Below are positions 9,044 to 17,909 of a DNA stretch of 64,000 nt, piece by piece. Every line of letters starts with the position of its first letter. The stretch's first letter is position 1. Made by a program: the position numbers and the translations under genes. Source of the DNA: JAXDJJ01 sp034665745 (GTDB lineage: Bacteria; Actinomycetota; CADDZG01; WHSQ01); assembly GCA_034665745.1 (NCBI GenBank), contig JAXDJJ010000016.1, positions 1-64,000 of the forward strand. The letters run 5' to 3'. The notes under the pieces are model-generated. The model made no database searches. It saw only the letters and a list, made by a program, of their open reading frames with translations, and was not told the DNA's origin.

Positions 9044-10761
9044 GCGTGGTCCTTGCACTGAGACATGTGCGTGACCTTATTGCTAGGGAAGGCGGCCGCG
9101 AATAGGTGCTCGCCGAGCCGGTCGCGATATTGCTTCCTGACCCGCTGCCCGTCCCTAACGTTGTTCTTCATCGTGTAGTCGAGCAGGAAGTTCGACATCT
9201 CCGCAAGGGTGATGCCCTCGCGCTGCATCGTCGTTGGGTTCAGCCAGAAACCTTGTGGTCGTTGGTTCTGGAATAGGTCGGTGACGCGGACGTGGAAGTG
9301 GACCGCGGTGTCGATCAAGAGCTCGTCCATGTCGATAGCCCACGCGTCGGCCTTGTCGAAGCGCGGCCCAACCCCGTGGTCGGCAGTCATCGCCAGCACC
9401 CACCGGTTCTTGCCGACGTGCTCGTTCATCCACCGGACGAGCCCGGCCAGGGCCTTGTCGGAATAGGGGATCGTGTAGTGCATCTCCGGCGACTGCAAGA
9501 AATACGCGTGGCTGACCTCGTCGATCTGTTTGAAGTTCGTGTAGAAGAGGTCGGGCACCTTGTCCTTCCCGAATCCCTCTTCGTTCAGGAGCTTCCGTAG
9601 CAGGCGCATCTGATACAGGCTCCACACTGGGTTCGCGAACCCGGAGCCGTGGCTCGTTGGAAGGGTGTGTCCGAGCCACTCTCCGTTCTTGGTCCCGTCA
9701 GACTTGTCGATCGTCTTGAGGTCCGCTTGGAAACCAGGTACGTGTTGCATGTAGCTGGGCAGCCGGTAGTACCTGGAGTTCGTCTCGAATGGCTCGGTCC
9801 GGGTCAGGATCGCGATGTCCTTGTCGCCCTTGTTCAGCGCGGCGCCGTGCCCGATCATCCCGAGGTGCCAGTCCTGTTCGGCGAGCAGCCCTACCTTGGC
9901 TCGGTTGTTCGTGCGCGGGTCATACATGTCCGCCAGGGTTTGAACGAGCAGGTTGTGGGGGCTGTGGCCCGCCCATGAATCCTCGATGAAGGGGCCGCGT
10001 CGTTGGGGGATGGATACGATCCCGTGCGCTGCCGGGAACGAACCTGTGCCGATGTTGGCGTGGATCGCTGGGGTGACCGACGGGTTAGACCCAACCGTGA
10101 CGCCCGCGATCGAGGTGCCCGTTGCCATGAACCTCTTGAGGTTCGGCCACGCTCCGGGCCATTGCTGCAACGTGTTCCAGCCGCCGCCGTCCCACACCAC
10201 GGTCATGATCAAGCGGGGTTTGCCGTTCCTCTCCGAGCGCGGAAGCAGCGCGTTCTGGATGACATGACCGGGCCGGCGGTCGGGGAACGGCGTGCGTAGA
10301 AGTTCTGCCAACGTTGGGGCGATGTCGGTGAGGGTTGCTTCTCGATCCAACTTGATCTCTCCCTGCGACCGGATGAAGCCCGGTCCGTAGAACATCAAGG
10401 GAACCCGTTGAACGTATGGCCATGGACCCGAGTGGGTCGTGGTGGTCCGGAAGTTGCCGAAGTAGTCCGGTTCGGTCGGGACGAATGTGAGCTCGGGGGA
10501 GCGACCGGGGAAGTAACCGCGAAGTGTCCGCCGCAGTTGCTCGGGAGGAAGTTTGCATGCCGATCGCTTCCAGCGCGGCCCGGTTGCAGAGACCCGAGGC
10601 TTCCCGGTTGCCGTTGGAGAGGGACTGGGGCTGGCAGTGCCGGCCGCGACGATCTCTTTGTCGTTCGAGGGGCTCATTGGGGAGGACCCCGCTCCGGCCG
10701 AGGCCACACCAACGATGGCAGCTCCCGTGACGATCACGATGGCTCGCTGCGGGAACCTCAT
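9040..10761 (-). CDS. Secreted alkaline-phosphatase-superfamily hydrolase with circularly permuted core (copy B)
   Basis: A 573-residue exported protein with a signal peptide or anchor at residues 1-25, then a Ser/Pro/Thr-rich linker. Segments normally found at the C-terminus of phosphodiesterase-type enzymes come first: a TTHSGPW motif with H110, PLMFYGPG (121-128) and TDIAPTLAELL (145-155). The normal N-terminal half then follows: VVWDGGG with D191, the nucleophile-type T230 in PSVTPAIHA, GTGSFPAAHGI, D414/H418 in DEVSH, and D461-H462 in TADHG. All expected metal ligands are present but in permuted order. ATG at 10761 overlaps the upstream stop (ATGA). It is a tandem paralog of 10758-12410. 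The substrate is unknown. Confidence 0.8.
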   Translation of the reverse strand: MRFPQRAIVIVTGAAIVGVASAGAGSSPMSPSNDKEIVAAGTASPSPSPTATGKPRVSATGPRWKRSACKLPPEQLRRTLRGYFPGRSPELTFVPTEPDYFGNFRTTTTHSGPWPYVQRVPLMFYGPGFIRSQGEIKLDREATLTDIAPTLAELLRTPFPDRRPGHVIQNALLPRSERNGKPRLIMTVVWDGGGWNTLQQWPGAWPNLKRFMATGTSIAGVTVGSNPSVTPAIHANIGTGSFPAAHGIVSIPQRRGPFIEDSWAGHSPHNLLVQTLADMYDPRTNNRAKVGLLAEQDWHLGMIGHGAALNKGDKDIAILTRTEPFETNSRYYRLPSYMQHVPGFQADLKTIDKSDGTKNGEWLGHTLPTSHGSGFANPVWSLYQMRLLRKLLNEEGFGKDKVPDLFYTNFKQIDEVSHAYFLQSPEMHYTIPYSDKALAGLVRWMNEHVGKNRWVLAMTADHGVGPRFDKADAWAIDMDELLIDTAVHFHVRVTDLFQNQRPQGFWLNPTTMQREGITLAEMSNFLLDYTMKNNVRDGQRVRKQYRDRLGEHLFAAAFPSNKVTHMSQCKDHA

Positions 10762-12410
10762 CCGGCGCATGCTTGGACATCTCCGAATCGATCGGTGGGG
10801 AATGCCGCGGCGAACAACTTCTCGCTGCCGCGCGACCGGTACTGGCTCGGCAATGCCTTGCCCTCTTTCCAGTTATCGCCGATCTCATAGTCCATGACGA
10901 AGTCGGCGATCTCTTCGAACGTGATCCCTTTTTGCTCCATCGTCGCCTGGTTCAGCCACATCCCGGTGGGGCGCTGCGCTTGGAACAGGTCGGTAACCCG
11001 CACCCCGAACTTCAGAGCGATATCGATCTGCAGTCGCTCTTCATCGATGGGCCACGCGCCGCTCTCGTAGGGATCGGGGCCCGAGCCGTGGTCGGCGGTC
11101 ATAGCGATGACGTATCGATCGTTGCCGACGTGTGTGTCGAGGTAATCCACGATCGCGCCGAGCATCTCGTCCGACTGCTTGACGATCGAGCGCATCTCGG
11201 GATGGATCAGGTTGAACACGTGACCGATCAGGTCGAGTTCCTTGAAGTTCGTGAAGAACATGTCGGTGATGTCGTCCTGCCCAAAACCTTCGTTCGTCCA
11301 TATCGCCTTCAGCAGGCGCAGCTGATAGCGGGTCCACACGGGGTTCGCAGCGCCGGCCTTGTGCTCGGTCGGGATCTTGTGACCCAGCCACAGCCCATCA
11401 TCCTTGCCGTCCGACTCGTCGACGGTCTCGCGGTCGGCCTCGAACCCTGGGATCCCATCGAGGTACGAAGGCAACGTGTAGTAGTCGGTGTTCGTGACGA
11501 GGTGTCCTTCGCCCCCCTCACTCATGACAGCGATGTCTTTGTCGCCGCCGGTAGTGAAGGCGCCATGTCCCATCATCCCGAGGTGCCAAGCGCGCTCGGC
11601 CAGCAGCCCGATGAGAGCCTGGTTGTCCGTCGCCTTGTCGTAGACGTCGGCCAACGTGGATACCTCGAGGTTCTTCGGGGACTTGTTCGGATAGGCCTCG
11701 GGCACCCTGGTGCCCTTGCGGATCGGGATGTCGACGATGCCGTGCTCGTTCGGGAACGTCCCCGTTCCCATCGTTGCGTGGATGGCCGGAGTCACCGACG
11801 GAGAAGAACCGATCCCTAACTGCTGCACCGACGTGCCTTGCTTCATCAAGCGCTTAAGGTTCGGCCACGCGTTCGGCCACTGCGCCAGAACGTTGGACCC
11901 ACCACCGTCCCACACGACAAGGACGATCATCTTGGGGGGGCCGGGCCGATCGGCCTGTGGGACAAGGGCTTCGGTGACGGCCCGTCCGGGACGACCATCC
12001 GGTAGGGGGGTTCCAACGAGGTCGGCGAGGGTCGGCGCGAGGTCGGCCAGGGTTGCCGGGCGATCCAAGGTGAGGTTGCCCTTCGGCAGGATGTAGCCGG
12101 GCCCATAGAGGACCAGCGGCACTCCCTGGATGTAGTTCCACGGTCCCGCATGAGTAGTGGTGTCGAACGAACCGAAGTAGTTGGGTTCTTTGGGTACGAC
12201 CTGCACATCCGGCGAACGAGAAAGCATCGTGCCGCGATCGATCCGCTCGAGCTGTGCCTTAGGGAGTTTGCACGAGGCGGCGAGCCACTTCGTTGTTGGC
12301 GCTCCGGTCGTGGTGGGGGCTTGCGGACGCTCGCGCGTGTACGCAACGAAGGCTCCAACGAGCAGCGCAGACGCGATGACGACCGCGGCTACCCGTTTCA
12401 GAGCGTCCAC
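10758..12410 (-). CDS. Membrane-anchored alkaline-phosphatase-superfamily hydrolase with circularly permuted core (copy A)
   Basis: A 550-residue paralog of the product of 9040-10761, with an N-terminal hydrophobic segment at residues 6-24 and an external catalytic part. The C-terminal-type segment comes first: TTTHAGPW with H87, VPLVLYGPG (97-105) and ADLAPTLADL (122-131). It is followed by VVWDGGG (D168), SPSVTPAIHA (T207), TFPNEHGI, D393/H397 and TADHG (D440/H441). Metal ligands are complete though permuted. The start is set at GTG 12410, preceded by AGAGGA; an earlier ATG at 12545 lies deep within the upstream gene and would add an Arg/His-rich non-signal leader. It overlaps the FAD enzyme gene by 13 bases. 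Confidence 0.8.
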   Translation of the reverse strand: MDALKRVAAVVIASALLVGAFVAYTRERPQAPTTTGAPTTKWLAASCKLPKAQLERIDRGTMLSRSPDVQVVPKEPNYFGSFDTTTHAGPWNYIQGVPLVLYGPGYILPKGNLTLDRPATLADLAPTLADLVGTPLPDGRPGRAVTEALVPQADRPGPPKMIVLVVWDGGGSNVLAQWPNAWPNLKRLMKQGTSVQQLGIGSSPSVTPAIHATMGTGTFPNEHGIVDIPIRKGTRVPEAYPNKSPKNLEVSTLADVYDKATDNQALIGLLAERAWHLGMMGHGAFTTGGDKDIAVMSEGGEGHLVTNTDYYTLPSYLDGIPGFEADRETVDESDGKDDGLWLGHKIPTEHKAGAANPVWTRYQLRLLKAIWTNEGFGQDDITDMFFTNFKELDLIGHVFNLIHPEMRSIVKQSDEMLGAIVDYLDTHVGNDRYVIAMTADHGSGPDPYESGAWPIDEERLQIDIALKFGVRVTDLFQAQRPTGMWLNQATMEQKGITFEEIADFVMDYEIGDNWKEGKALPSQYRSRGSEKLFAAAFPTDRFGDVQACAG

Positions 12411-13747
12411 AGCTCCTCTGGAGTGCCGTTTACGAGCAGTCGTGCAGCGTCGATGCCCATCTTCACGGCGTGGTCCATGTTTCCGATCTCGTACTTCCAC
12501 GATCCGAAGCGTCCGCGCGAGTAGATGTCGTGCGACATCAGCCACGGTTGGATCTTCGCGAGGGCGTCGTCGCGCTTCAGCGTGGGCACGGGATATGCAT
12601 ACCCAAGGTCCTCGACATGCATGGATGCGATCTTCGGCCGGCCTTCGATGACCCCCGAGGCCCTGAGGCCCTCCTCGACCTTTTCGGCCAGCCCATCGGC
12701 AGATTCCGGCTTGTAGCGCGAGTAGGAGATCTCGGTCATGTACGAGCAGTACCTATCAACTTCGCCGTTCGGGACATTGTTCGGTGAGTACTTGCCGAAG
12801 TTCGTCGCTCGGTAGAAGGGGGCGGTGTCTTGTGGGAAGTACATCCACGACTTATCGTCGAAGACGGGTGTCTCGTAACCGATCCCGACCATGAAGACGC
12901 CGTTGTGTTCGAGGTCGTTGGCCGCCGCACGAACATCCTCCGGGCAGTGTTCGAGGAGGCCGACGAGCTTGTCGATCGGCATGGTCGAAACGAGGTGGTC
13001 GTAGACCTCTTCGCTCCCATCCGAGAACTTGGCGATCTTCTTCTCGGCATCAACCGCGACCATCTCGCGGTTGTAGGTGATGCGTTCGCCGAGGCTCGCG
13101 GCCAGTCGCTTGTAGATCTCCGCGGTCCCACCCACCGCAGGAAACATGAAGAGGTTGTTCGGCCCCCACGCGGCATCGTCTTCCTGGAACACGAGGCTCC
13201 GGACCGCCCGGTTGTAGTCGACAACACTGACGCGCTCGCCGATCCACTTCGCTTGCATGCGCTCGGCAGGGGTCGCCCACACCTTGAAGTTGTAGGGGCG
13301 CATGAAGTGATGCGTGATGCCTTCACCGAACGTGTTCGCCATCCACAGGGCGAAGTCGGTCTCGGGATCGCCGCCCGGAGCCTCGATCAGACCCAGCAAG
13401 CATTCGTAGGCAGGCTCGGGCGGGAGATGGCGGAGGTTGTTCTGGAAGGGGTAGGGGACCCAGCGATCGTCGAAGCGGATGTAAGACGAGCGCTCGTGAT
13501 GGAAGACTTCGTCACCCATCGTCTCCTCGAGGATCTTGTCGAACTCGCCGAAGTGGCTGAAGACGACGTGGCCTCCGAAGTCCCACAGGAAGCCCTGCGG
13601 GTCGATGACGGAGCCCGCGTGCCCGGCGGCGTGGTCCGACGCCTCGGCGAGTATCCAGTTCTCATGTTTCAGGTGGGTCATCTCGCGGGCCGCGCCCAAA
13701 CCACAGGGCCCTGCCCCCACGATGACGATCCTCGGCGTATCCGACAT
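12398..13747 (-). CDS. FAD-dependent amine-oxidase / UDP-galactopyranose-mutase-like protein
   Basis: A 449-residue flavoprotein with an N-terminal dinucleotide-binding motif VGAGPCGLGAA (residues 10-20). Further FAD-contact motifs follow: DFGGHVVFSHF near 56-66, and WVPYPFQNNL near 95-104. These resemble the UDP-galactopyranose mutase and protoporphyrinogen-oxidase-like family, in which WxPYPFQNN-type segments are common. It is probably a cytosolic nucleotide-sugar or polyprenyl-sugar modifying enzyme. ATG at 13747 has AAAGGA upstream. It heads the minus-strand operon with two permuted phosphatases, a sulfatase-like enzyme and a sulfotransferase. Whether it truly isomerises UDP-galactose cannot be decided here. 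Confidence 0.72.
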   Translation of the reverse strand: MSDTPRIVIVGAGPCGLGAAREMTHLKHENWILAEASDHAAGHAGSVIDPQGFLWDFGGHVVFSHFGEFDKILEETMGDEVFHHERSSYIRFDDRWVPYPFQNNLRHLPPEPAYECLLGLIEAPGGDPETDFALWMANTFGEGITHHFMRPYNFKVWATPAERMQAKWIGERVSVVDYNRAVRSLVFQEDDAAWGPNNLFMFPAVGGTAEIYKRLAASLGERITYNREMVAVDAEKKIAKFSDGSEEVYDHLVSTMPIDKLVGLLEHCPEDVRAAANDLEHNGVFMVGIGYETPVFDDKSWMYFPQDTAPFYRATNFGKYSPNNVPNGEVDRYCSYMTEISYSRYKPESADGLAEKVEEGLRASGVIEGRPKIASMHVEDLGYAYPVPTLKRDDALAKIQPWLMSHDIYSRGRFGSWKYEIGNMDHAVKMGIDAARLLVNGTPEELWTL

Positions 13748-13780
13748 CCGGTCCTTTCCGTTTCAGCCATACTGCCGCCC

Positions 13781-14530
13781 GTGAGCCGCGCGTTTCCCAC
13801 CATCGACATCTTGGGTGTCGAATTCGCGCGCCTCGATCCAGCTGCAGCGCTAGAGCAGACCGAGCGCTTGTACGACGCTGAGTTGCCGGCGATGGTGGCT
13901 CACGCCAACGTCCACACGCTCAATCTCACGGTCGGAGACCCCGCCTACAGAGAGGCCCTCCGAGCCGCCGACATGGTACTCAACGACGGTAAGGGGGTGA
14001 TGCTCGGCGCCCGCATGCTGGGCAGCAGCTTCCCGGCCGATCTGAACGGCAATGTGGTCACCCCTCTCGTCGTCGCCAGGGCCGCCGAACGTGGATGGCC
14101 GGTCTTCCTCCTTGGGGCCAAGCCGGGCGTCGCCGAGAAGCTCCGCGGAGTCCTCGCAGAGCTCCATCCCGGGATCAAGATCGTCGGCACCCACCACGGT
14201 CATTTCTCGGCCGATGAGGAGCCCGACCTGGTCGTGCACATCCGGGAGGTGGGCACCGGATTGCTGTTGGTCGGTATGGGTAATCCCTACCAGGAGCGCT
14301 TCTTGAACCGCAGACTGACCGAAACCGGGGCGCGCCTCGGTATCGGTGTCGGCGCGTACTTCGACTTCATGACCGGTAACGTGACGCGCTCTCCTCAGTG
14401 GATGAGCGATCACGGCCTCGAGTGGGTGCACCGCCTCGTGCAAGAACCGAAGCGCATGTGGCGCCGCTACCTAGTAGGCAACCCCGCGTTCATAGCGAGA
14501 GTCCTGAAACAACGCCGCCAGCGTCCATAA
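13781..14530 (+). CDS. WecG/TagA/CpsF-family glycosyltransferase
   Basis: A 249-residue membrane-associated glycosyltransferase (GT26). Signs of the family are VHTLNL near residue 45, ADMVLNDGKGVMLGARMLG near 65-83, the FLLGAKPGVAEKL segment, LVGMGNPYQERF, and a C-terminal LEWVHRLVQEP then RRYLVGN. These enzymes add the second sugar (such as ManNAc) to a polyprenyl-diphosphate-linked sugar. GTG at 13781 gives the family's usual length; the frame stays open for 950 bases upstream but that stretch is antisense to the FAD enzyme. A CATACT hexamer ends seven bases before the GTG, fitting a leaderless transcript. Divergent from 13747 with a 33-base gap. Confidence 0.88.
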   Translation: MSRAFPTIDILGVEFARLDPAAALEQTERLYDAELPAMVAHANVHTLNLTVGDPAYREALRAADMVLNDGKGVMLGARMLGSSFPADLNGNVVTPLVVARAAERGWPVFLLGAKPGVAEKLRGVLAELHPGIKIVGTHHGHFSADEEPDLVVHIREVGTGLLLVGMGNPYQERFLNRRLTETGARLGIGVGAYFDFMTGNVTRSPQWMSDHGLEWVHRLVQEPKRMWRRYLVGNPAFIARVLKQRRQRP

Positions 14531-14570
14531 GTAGCACTCACTACCGCTCAGCGTCGCTCATCACTACTTA
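14528..14570 (+). terminator. Inverted repeat after the WecG-like gene
   Basis: TAAGTAG (14528-14534) pairs with CTACTTA (14564-14570) around a 29-base interval that itself contains a small CGCT/AGCG hairpin. It starts at the stop codon of the WecG-like gene and precedes a putative new promoter at 14623. A weak terminator or RNA structure is possible; there is no U-tract. Confidence 0.3.
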
Positions 14571-14622
14571 CGCGCTCGAAAAGCGTTCTAACTCTCGATA
14601 GGCGGAAGTTCTGGGGGCCCGG

Positions 14623-14628
14623 TACCCT
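14623..14628 (+). promoter_or_regulatory. -10-like hexamer TACCCT, leaderless spacing
   Basis: TACCCT ends seven bases before the GTG at 14636, and no Shine-Dalgarno sequence precedes that start. The spacing would place transcription initiation at the start codon. I see no convincing -35. Confidence 0.42.
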
Positions 14629-14635
14629 CCTGGCC

Positions 14636-15622
14636 GTGAGCGAGAGACCCCGGGCCGATTCCGTATTCATCATCGCGACCCGCAACCGAACGACCGAGCT
14701 GGTCGACACGGTCAGGTCGCTCTGCGAGCAAACGGTCCTGCCCGCCGAGCTCTGCATCGTCGATTCGAGCGACGAGACCCCAACGCGTGCTGAGATCGAG
14801 GCCTTGTGTGCAGCGGCCGATCTGAAGCTCAGCTATCACAATCCCGCCCCACGAGGTCTAACCGTCCAACGGAACTACGGACTCGATCGCACCACCGGCG
14901 ACCCGGTGTTCTTGATCGATGACGATGTCTGGCTCGCTCCTGACTGCCATGAAGAGGTCCTCAAGGAATACGCGCGCTGGGGGCCGGAGCTCGGGGGGGT
15001 GCGCGCGCAGGCGGTCAAACCCGTTGATTCGAGTTTGCCGGCGAAACTGTGGCGCAAGCTCTTCGGTATCGGAGGGTGGTGGCCTGAAGCGAGCGGCAGA
15101 TTGCGTGCCGGCTTCTGGATCGAAGGCATCTCATCGTCTTCGGGTGTGCGCCAGACCGATTGCTTCGTTGGCTACTTCATGTCTTTCCGCAGAGAGGTCT
15201 TCGATCACGAACGTTTCGACGAGGCCCTGTCGGGCTACGGGCACAAGGAAGACATCGATTTCACCTGTCGTGTCTCGCGCCGTTACACGTTGGTGCAGAC
15301 ACCCAAAGCGAAGTGCGAGCACATGAAAACGCCAACCGCTCGCATGCCCGCTTTCCACCTGCAACGTATGAACCTAGGCAACCAGTTCTATCTGCACCGG
15401 AAGAACATGCCGCAGGACTTCCATCACAAGGCAGCGCTCTGGTGGGGACTCCTTGGCCTCTTCCTCCTGAACATAGGTCGGGCCATCAAGCACAAGGATC
15501 ACGGGCTCGTAACCGGCATGATCGTCGGCGCGTTCGAGCAGGTCCGCGGGAAGGGCCTTATCGACCCGCAGAGAGGCAAAGACGATACGAAGTTGCGCGG
15601 CTCCCGCGGGGTCTCGACGTGA
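14636..15622 (+). CDS. Family 2 glycosyltransferase
   Basis: A 328-residue GT-A-fold glycosyltransferase. The N-terminal part has IIATRNRTTEL (12-22), and the nucleotide/metal-binding acidic motif is FLIDDDVW near 92-99, preceded by QRNYGLD. A later segment with GHKEDIDFTCRV provides the typical ED motif near the acceptor site. A hydrophobic stretch at about 265-282 suggests membrane association. It transfers a sugar from a nucleotide donor to a glycan or lipid acceptor. GTG at 14636 is the only good start. Its stop overlaps the GTG of the CDP-alcohol phosphotransferase (GTGA), so the two are translated together. Donor and acceptor unknown. Confidence 0.87.
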   Translation: MSERPRADSVFIIATRNRTTELVDTVRSLCEQTVLPAELCIVDSSDETPTRAEIEALCAAADLKLSYHNPAPRGLTVQRNYGLDRTTGDPVFLIDDDVWLAPDCHEEVLKEYARWGPELGGVRAQAVKPVDSSLPAKLWRKLFGIGGWWPEASGRLRAGFWIEGISSSSGVRQTDCFVGYFMSFRREVFDHERFDEALSGYGHKEDIDFTCRVSRRYTLVQTPKAKCEHMKTPTARMPAFHLQRMNLGNQFYLHRKNMPQDFHHKAALWWGLLGLFLLNIGRAIKHKDHGLVTGMIVGAFEQVRGKGLIDPQRGKDDTKLRGSRGVST

Positions 15623-16275
15623 GTAGGGCGGGGGAGGCAGGAGCCAAGAAGCGCGATTACTGGTGGACCGTCATCTTCGTCGATCCGATCGCGCTGCCGC
15701 TGGCGATGTACCTGGGGCGCAAGCGCTGGTTCTCGGCCGACCAGATCACGTGGTTCTCGTTCTTCCTCGGCATCCCGATGGGCGTCTGTTACGCGTCGGG
15801 CGAGCGATGGGGTCTCATCGCGGGTGGGGTGCTGTGGTACCTCGCGTTCCTGACCGATTGCATCGACGGCAAGGTCGCGCGGGCGATGGGCACCACGAGT
15901 CCGAAAGGCAAGATCCTCGACGAGATCGCCGATGGTGGGCGCCGGCTCAGTGGTGCGATCGGGCTAACGATCTATCTCTACAAGGTCGAGCCGGGCAACG
16001 TCTTTCTTCTCGCCGCGGCATATGGGCTGCTGGCGTTCTACTTCGGCCAGATCTCGGGGGACACCCGTCCCGACCCACAGACGCGCGTGGGTAGCGGGTG
16101 GGCCGGGTGGCTGGCGCGCCGCCGCCTGCTACCAACTCCGGGGGCGCCAGATATCGCGGCGATCGTGTTCCTCATCGGCCCCGTGACGGGGTTCGTGGTT
16201 CCCGCTCTGATCGTGGGAGATGTCGCGTTCGGCCTCGGTATCCTCGCCGTCATGTTCAGGATGGCTCGTAAATGA
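15619..16275 (+). CDS. CDP-alcohol phosphatidyltransferase family enzyme
   Basis: A 218-residue integral membrane enzyme that transfers a phosphoalcohol between a CDP-linked donor and an alcohol acceptor. The family motif D-x2-D-G-x2-A-R-x8-G-x3-D-x3-D is complete: D80, D83, G84, A87, R88, G97, D101, D105. Five or six hydrophobic segments follow the usual pattern. GTG at 15619 overlaps the GT2 stop, and its own stop overlaps the ATG of the phosphodiesterase at 16272. Genes for a glycerol-1-phosphate-dehydrogenase-like enzyme and a nucleotidyltransferase lie 5.5-8 kb away, so CDP-glycerol (or a similar CDP-polyol) is a plausible donor. This is inference; ordinary phospholipid synthesis is the alternative. 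Confidence 0.88.
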   Translation: MSRAGEAGAKKRDYWWTVIFVDPIALPLAMYLGRKRWFSADQITWFSFFLGIPMGVCYASGERWGLIAGGVLWYLAFLTDCIDGKVARAMGTTSPKGKILDEIADGGRRLSGAIGLTIYLYKVEPGNVFLLAAAYGLLAFYFGQISGDTRPDPQTRVGSGWAGWLARRRLLPTPGAPDIAAIVFLIGPVTGFVVPALIVGDVAFGLGILAVMFRMARK

Positions 16276-17885
16276 CGCGCGTTCTCTTGCTCGGCCTTGA
16301 CGGCGTCGGATTCCCGATGCTCGAACCGGCGTTCGATGCGGGGCACATGCCCCACCTCAAGTCGTTGTTGGACCGCAGCGCTTCTGGCGTCTTGACCTCG
16401 ACGATCCCGCCTTACACGCCACCAGGGTGGACCAGCATCTTCACGGGTGTGAACCCCGGCAAGCACGGCATCTTCGGCTTCACCCTGGGGAACATGCAGC
16501 GCAATGAGGGTTTGGTCCGGCTGGACAAGGTCACGGCACCCGCGATCTGGAACGCGGCGAACGCGGATGGCAAACGGATCGGCTTGTTCAACATCCCGAT
16601 GACCTACCCACCACCACCGGTGGACGGGTGGGCGGTCTCCGGCATGCTCACACCCGAGAGCGGGGGGCAGACGCCCGACAACTTCACCTATCCCGAGAGC
16701 CTCGCAGACAAGATCGCCGAGGTCGTCGGTGACTACGAGATCGACATCACGGTCGACTACGACCAGGACTGGCGGTCGACCGAGATCATCGAGCGCCTGT
16801 CACGCAACCTCGCTATCAAACGCAAGGCGCTTCACCACCTTCTCGAGACGGATGGTGACCTACCGATCCTCTTCGGCGTTCTCGAGGCGCCCGACCGCCT
16901 CATGCACGTCCATTACAAGTACATCGACCCGACGCACGAGCACTTCAACCGTCCCGAGGCGAAACCGATCCGCGAACGAGCGTGGGCATTCTTCGACGAG
17001 ATGGATGCGGTCGTCGGCGACATGCTCGCGTGGGCAGGATCCGACGCGTTCGTTGTGACGATGTCAGACCACGGCTTCCAGGGGAAAGACAAGGGCGTGA
17101 ACATGAACCTCGCCCTCAAGGAATGGGGTCTCCTGTCCCTCAAGGGCGCTGGCGCGATGGCTCAATCCCAGAGCCTCCGCAAGGTCGGTCGCAAGGTGAA
17201 GGGGATCTTGCCCAAGAGCGTGAGACGCAAGGCCAAGGGGGCCGCGCACGGCTCGATCGACTGGGCTAACACGAAAGCGTTCTCCGCCCCCATCCCGCAG
17301 CAAGGCATCTACGTGAACCTCGAGGGCCGCGAGCCAAACGGTGTCGTGAAGGAATCCGATTACGAGAACGTGCGTGACGAGATCATCGAGCGCTTCAGTG
17401 CGATGACCGACCCGGATGATGGCAAACCCGTGCTCGATCACATCTACAAGCGCGAGGACGCGGTACACGGCCCGCAGGCGAAGTGGGCACCGGACCTTTT
17501 CCCCGTGTGCAGGCACTACTCGTACGAGTTGTCCGACGGGTTGTTCTCGCCCGGAGTGCTCACGGACTATCGGGACCTGCCTCGCGGTTTCCATCACATG
17601 GACGGCATCTTCGGGGTAGCGGGGCCTGGTGTTGTTCCGGCGGACGGGCTGACCGCGAGCCTGTACGACATCGCACCGACCGCCCTTTACCTAGCCGGGT
17701 GTCCACTGCCCGAGATGGACGGCAAGGTCTTGAGCGACCTCCTCCCCGCAGACGTAACCGCCACGGCGCCAAGATCGGTGGCCGGGACGTTGCCCTTGGC
17801 GGGCGAAGGGGTCGAGGCCAAGCCATACTCGGCCGAGGAGGAAGCGCAGATCGAGGAATCACTCCGGAACCTGGGATATCTGTAA
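16272..17885 (+). CDS. Type I phosphodiesterase / nucleotide pyrophosphatase-like hydrolase (copy 1)
   Basis: A 537-residue alkaline-phosphatase-superfamily enzyme in normal domain order. Metal ligand D10 sits in LGLDGVG and the nucleophile-type T49 in PYTPPGWTS, followed by TGVNPGKHGI. APDRLMHVHY and MSDHGFQ carry further ligands, and the C-terminal part has HHMDGIFGVAGPG and YDIAPTALYLAG. There is no signal peptide. It ends with YSAEEEAQIEESLRNLGYL, a tail nearly repeated in the product of 20179-21792, its paralog. ATG at 16272 overlaps the upstream stop (ATGA). Coupling to the CDP-alcohol phosphotransferase suggests it acts on a related phosphodiester or phosphoglycan intermediate. Substrate unknown. 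Confidence 0.87.
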   Translation: MTRVLLLGLDGVGFPMLEPAFDAGHMPHLKSLLDRSASGVLTSTIPPYTPPGWTSIFTGVNPGKHGIFGFTLGNMQRNEGLVRLDKVTAPAIWNAANADGKRIGLFNIPMTYPPPPVDGWAVSGMLTPESGGQTPDNFTYPESLADKIAEVVGDYEIDITVDYDQDWRSTEIIERLSRNLAIKRKALHHLLETDGDLPILFGVLEAPDRLMHVHYKYIDPTHEHFNRPEAKPIRERAWAFFDEMDAVVGDMLAWAGSDAFVVTMSDHGFQGKDKGVNMNLALKEWGLLSLKGAGAMAQSQSLRKVGRKVKGILPKSVRRKAKGAAHGSIDWANTKAFSAPIPQQGIYVNLEGREPNGVVKESDYENVRDEIIERFSAMTDPDDGKPVLDHIYKREDAVHGPQAKWAPDLFPVCRHYSYELSDGLFSPGVLTDYRDLPRGFHHMDGIFGVAGPGVVPADGLTASLYDIAPTALYLAGCPLPEMDGKVLSDLLPADVTATAPRSVAGTLPLAGEGVEAKPYSAEEEAQIEESLRNLGYL

Positions 17886-17909
17886 CGGACCGCTAGAAAG
17901 GGGAAACGC

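Noticed and set aside
12830..13780. Upstream extension of the WecG-like gene to an ATG at 12830
   Set aside because: The added 317 residues are antisense to the FAD enzyme and lack family similarity; GTG at 13781 gives the usual length.
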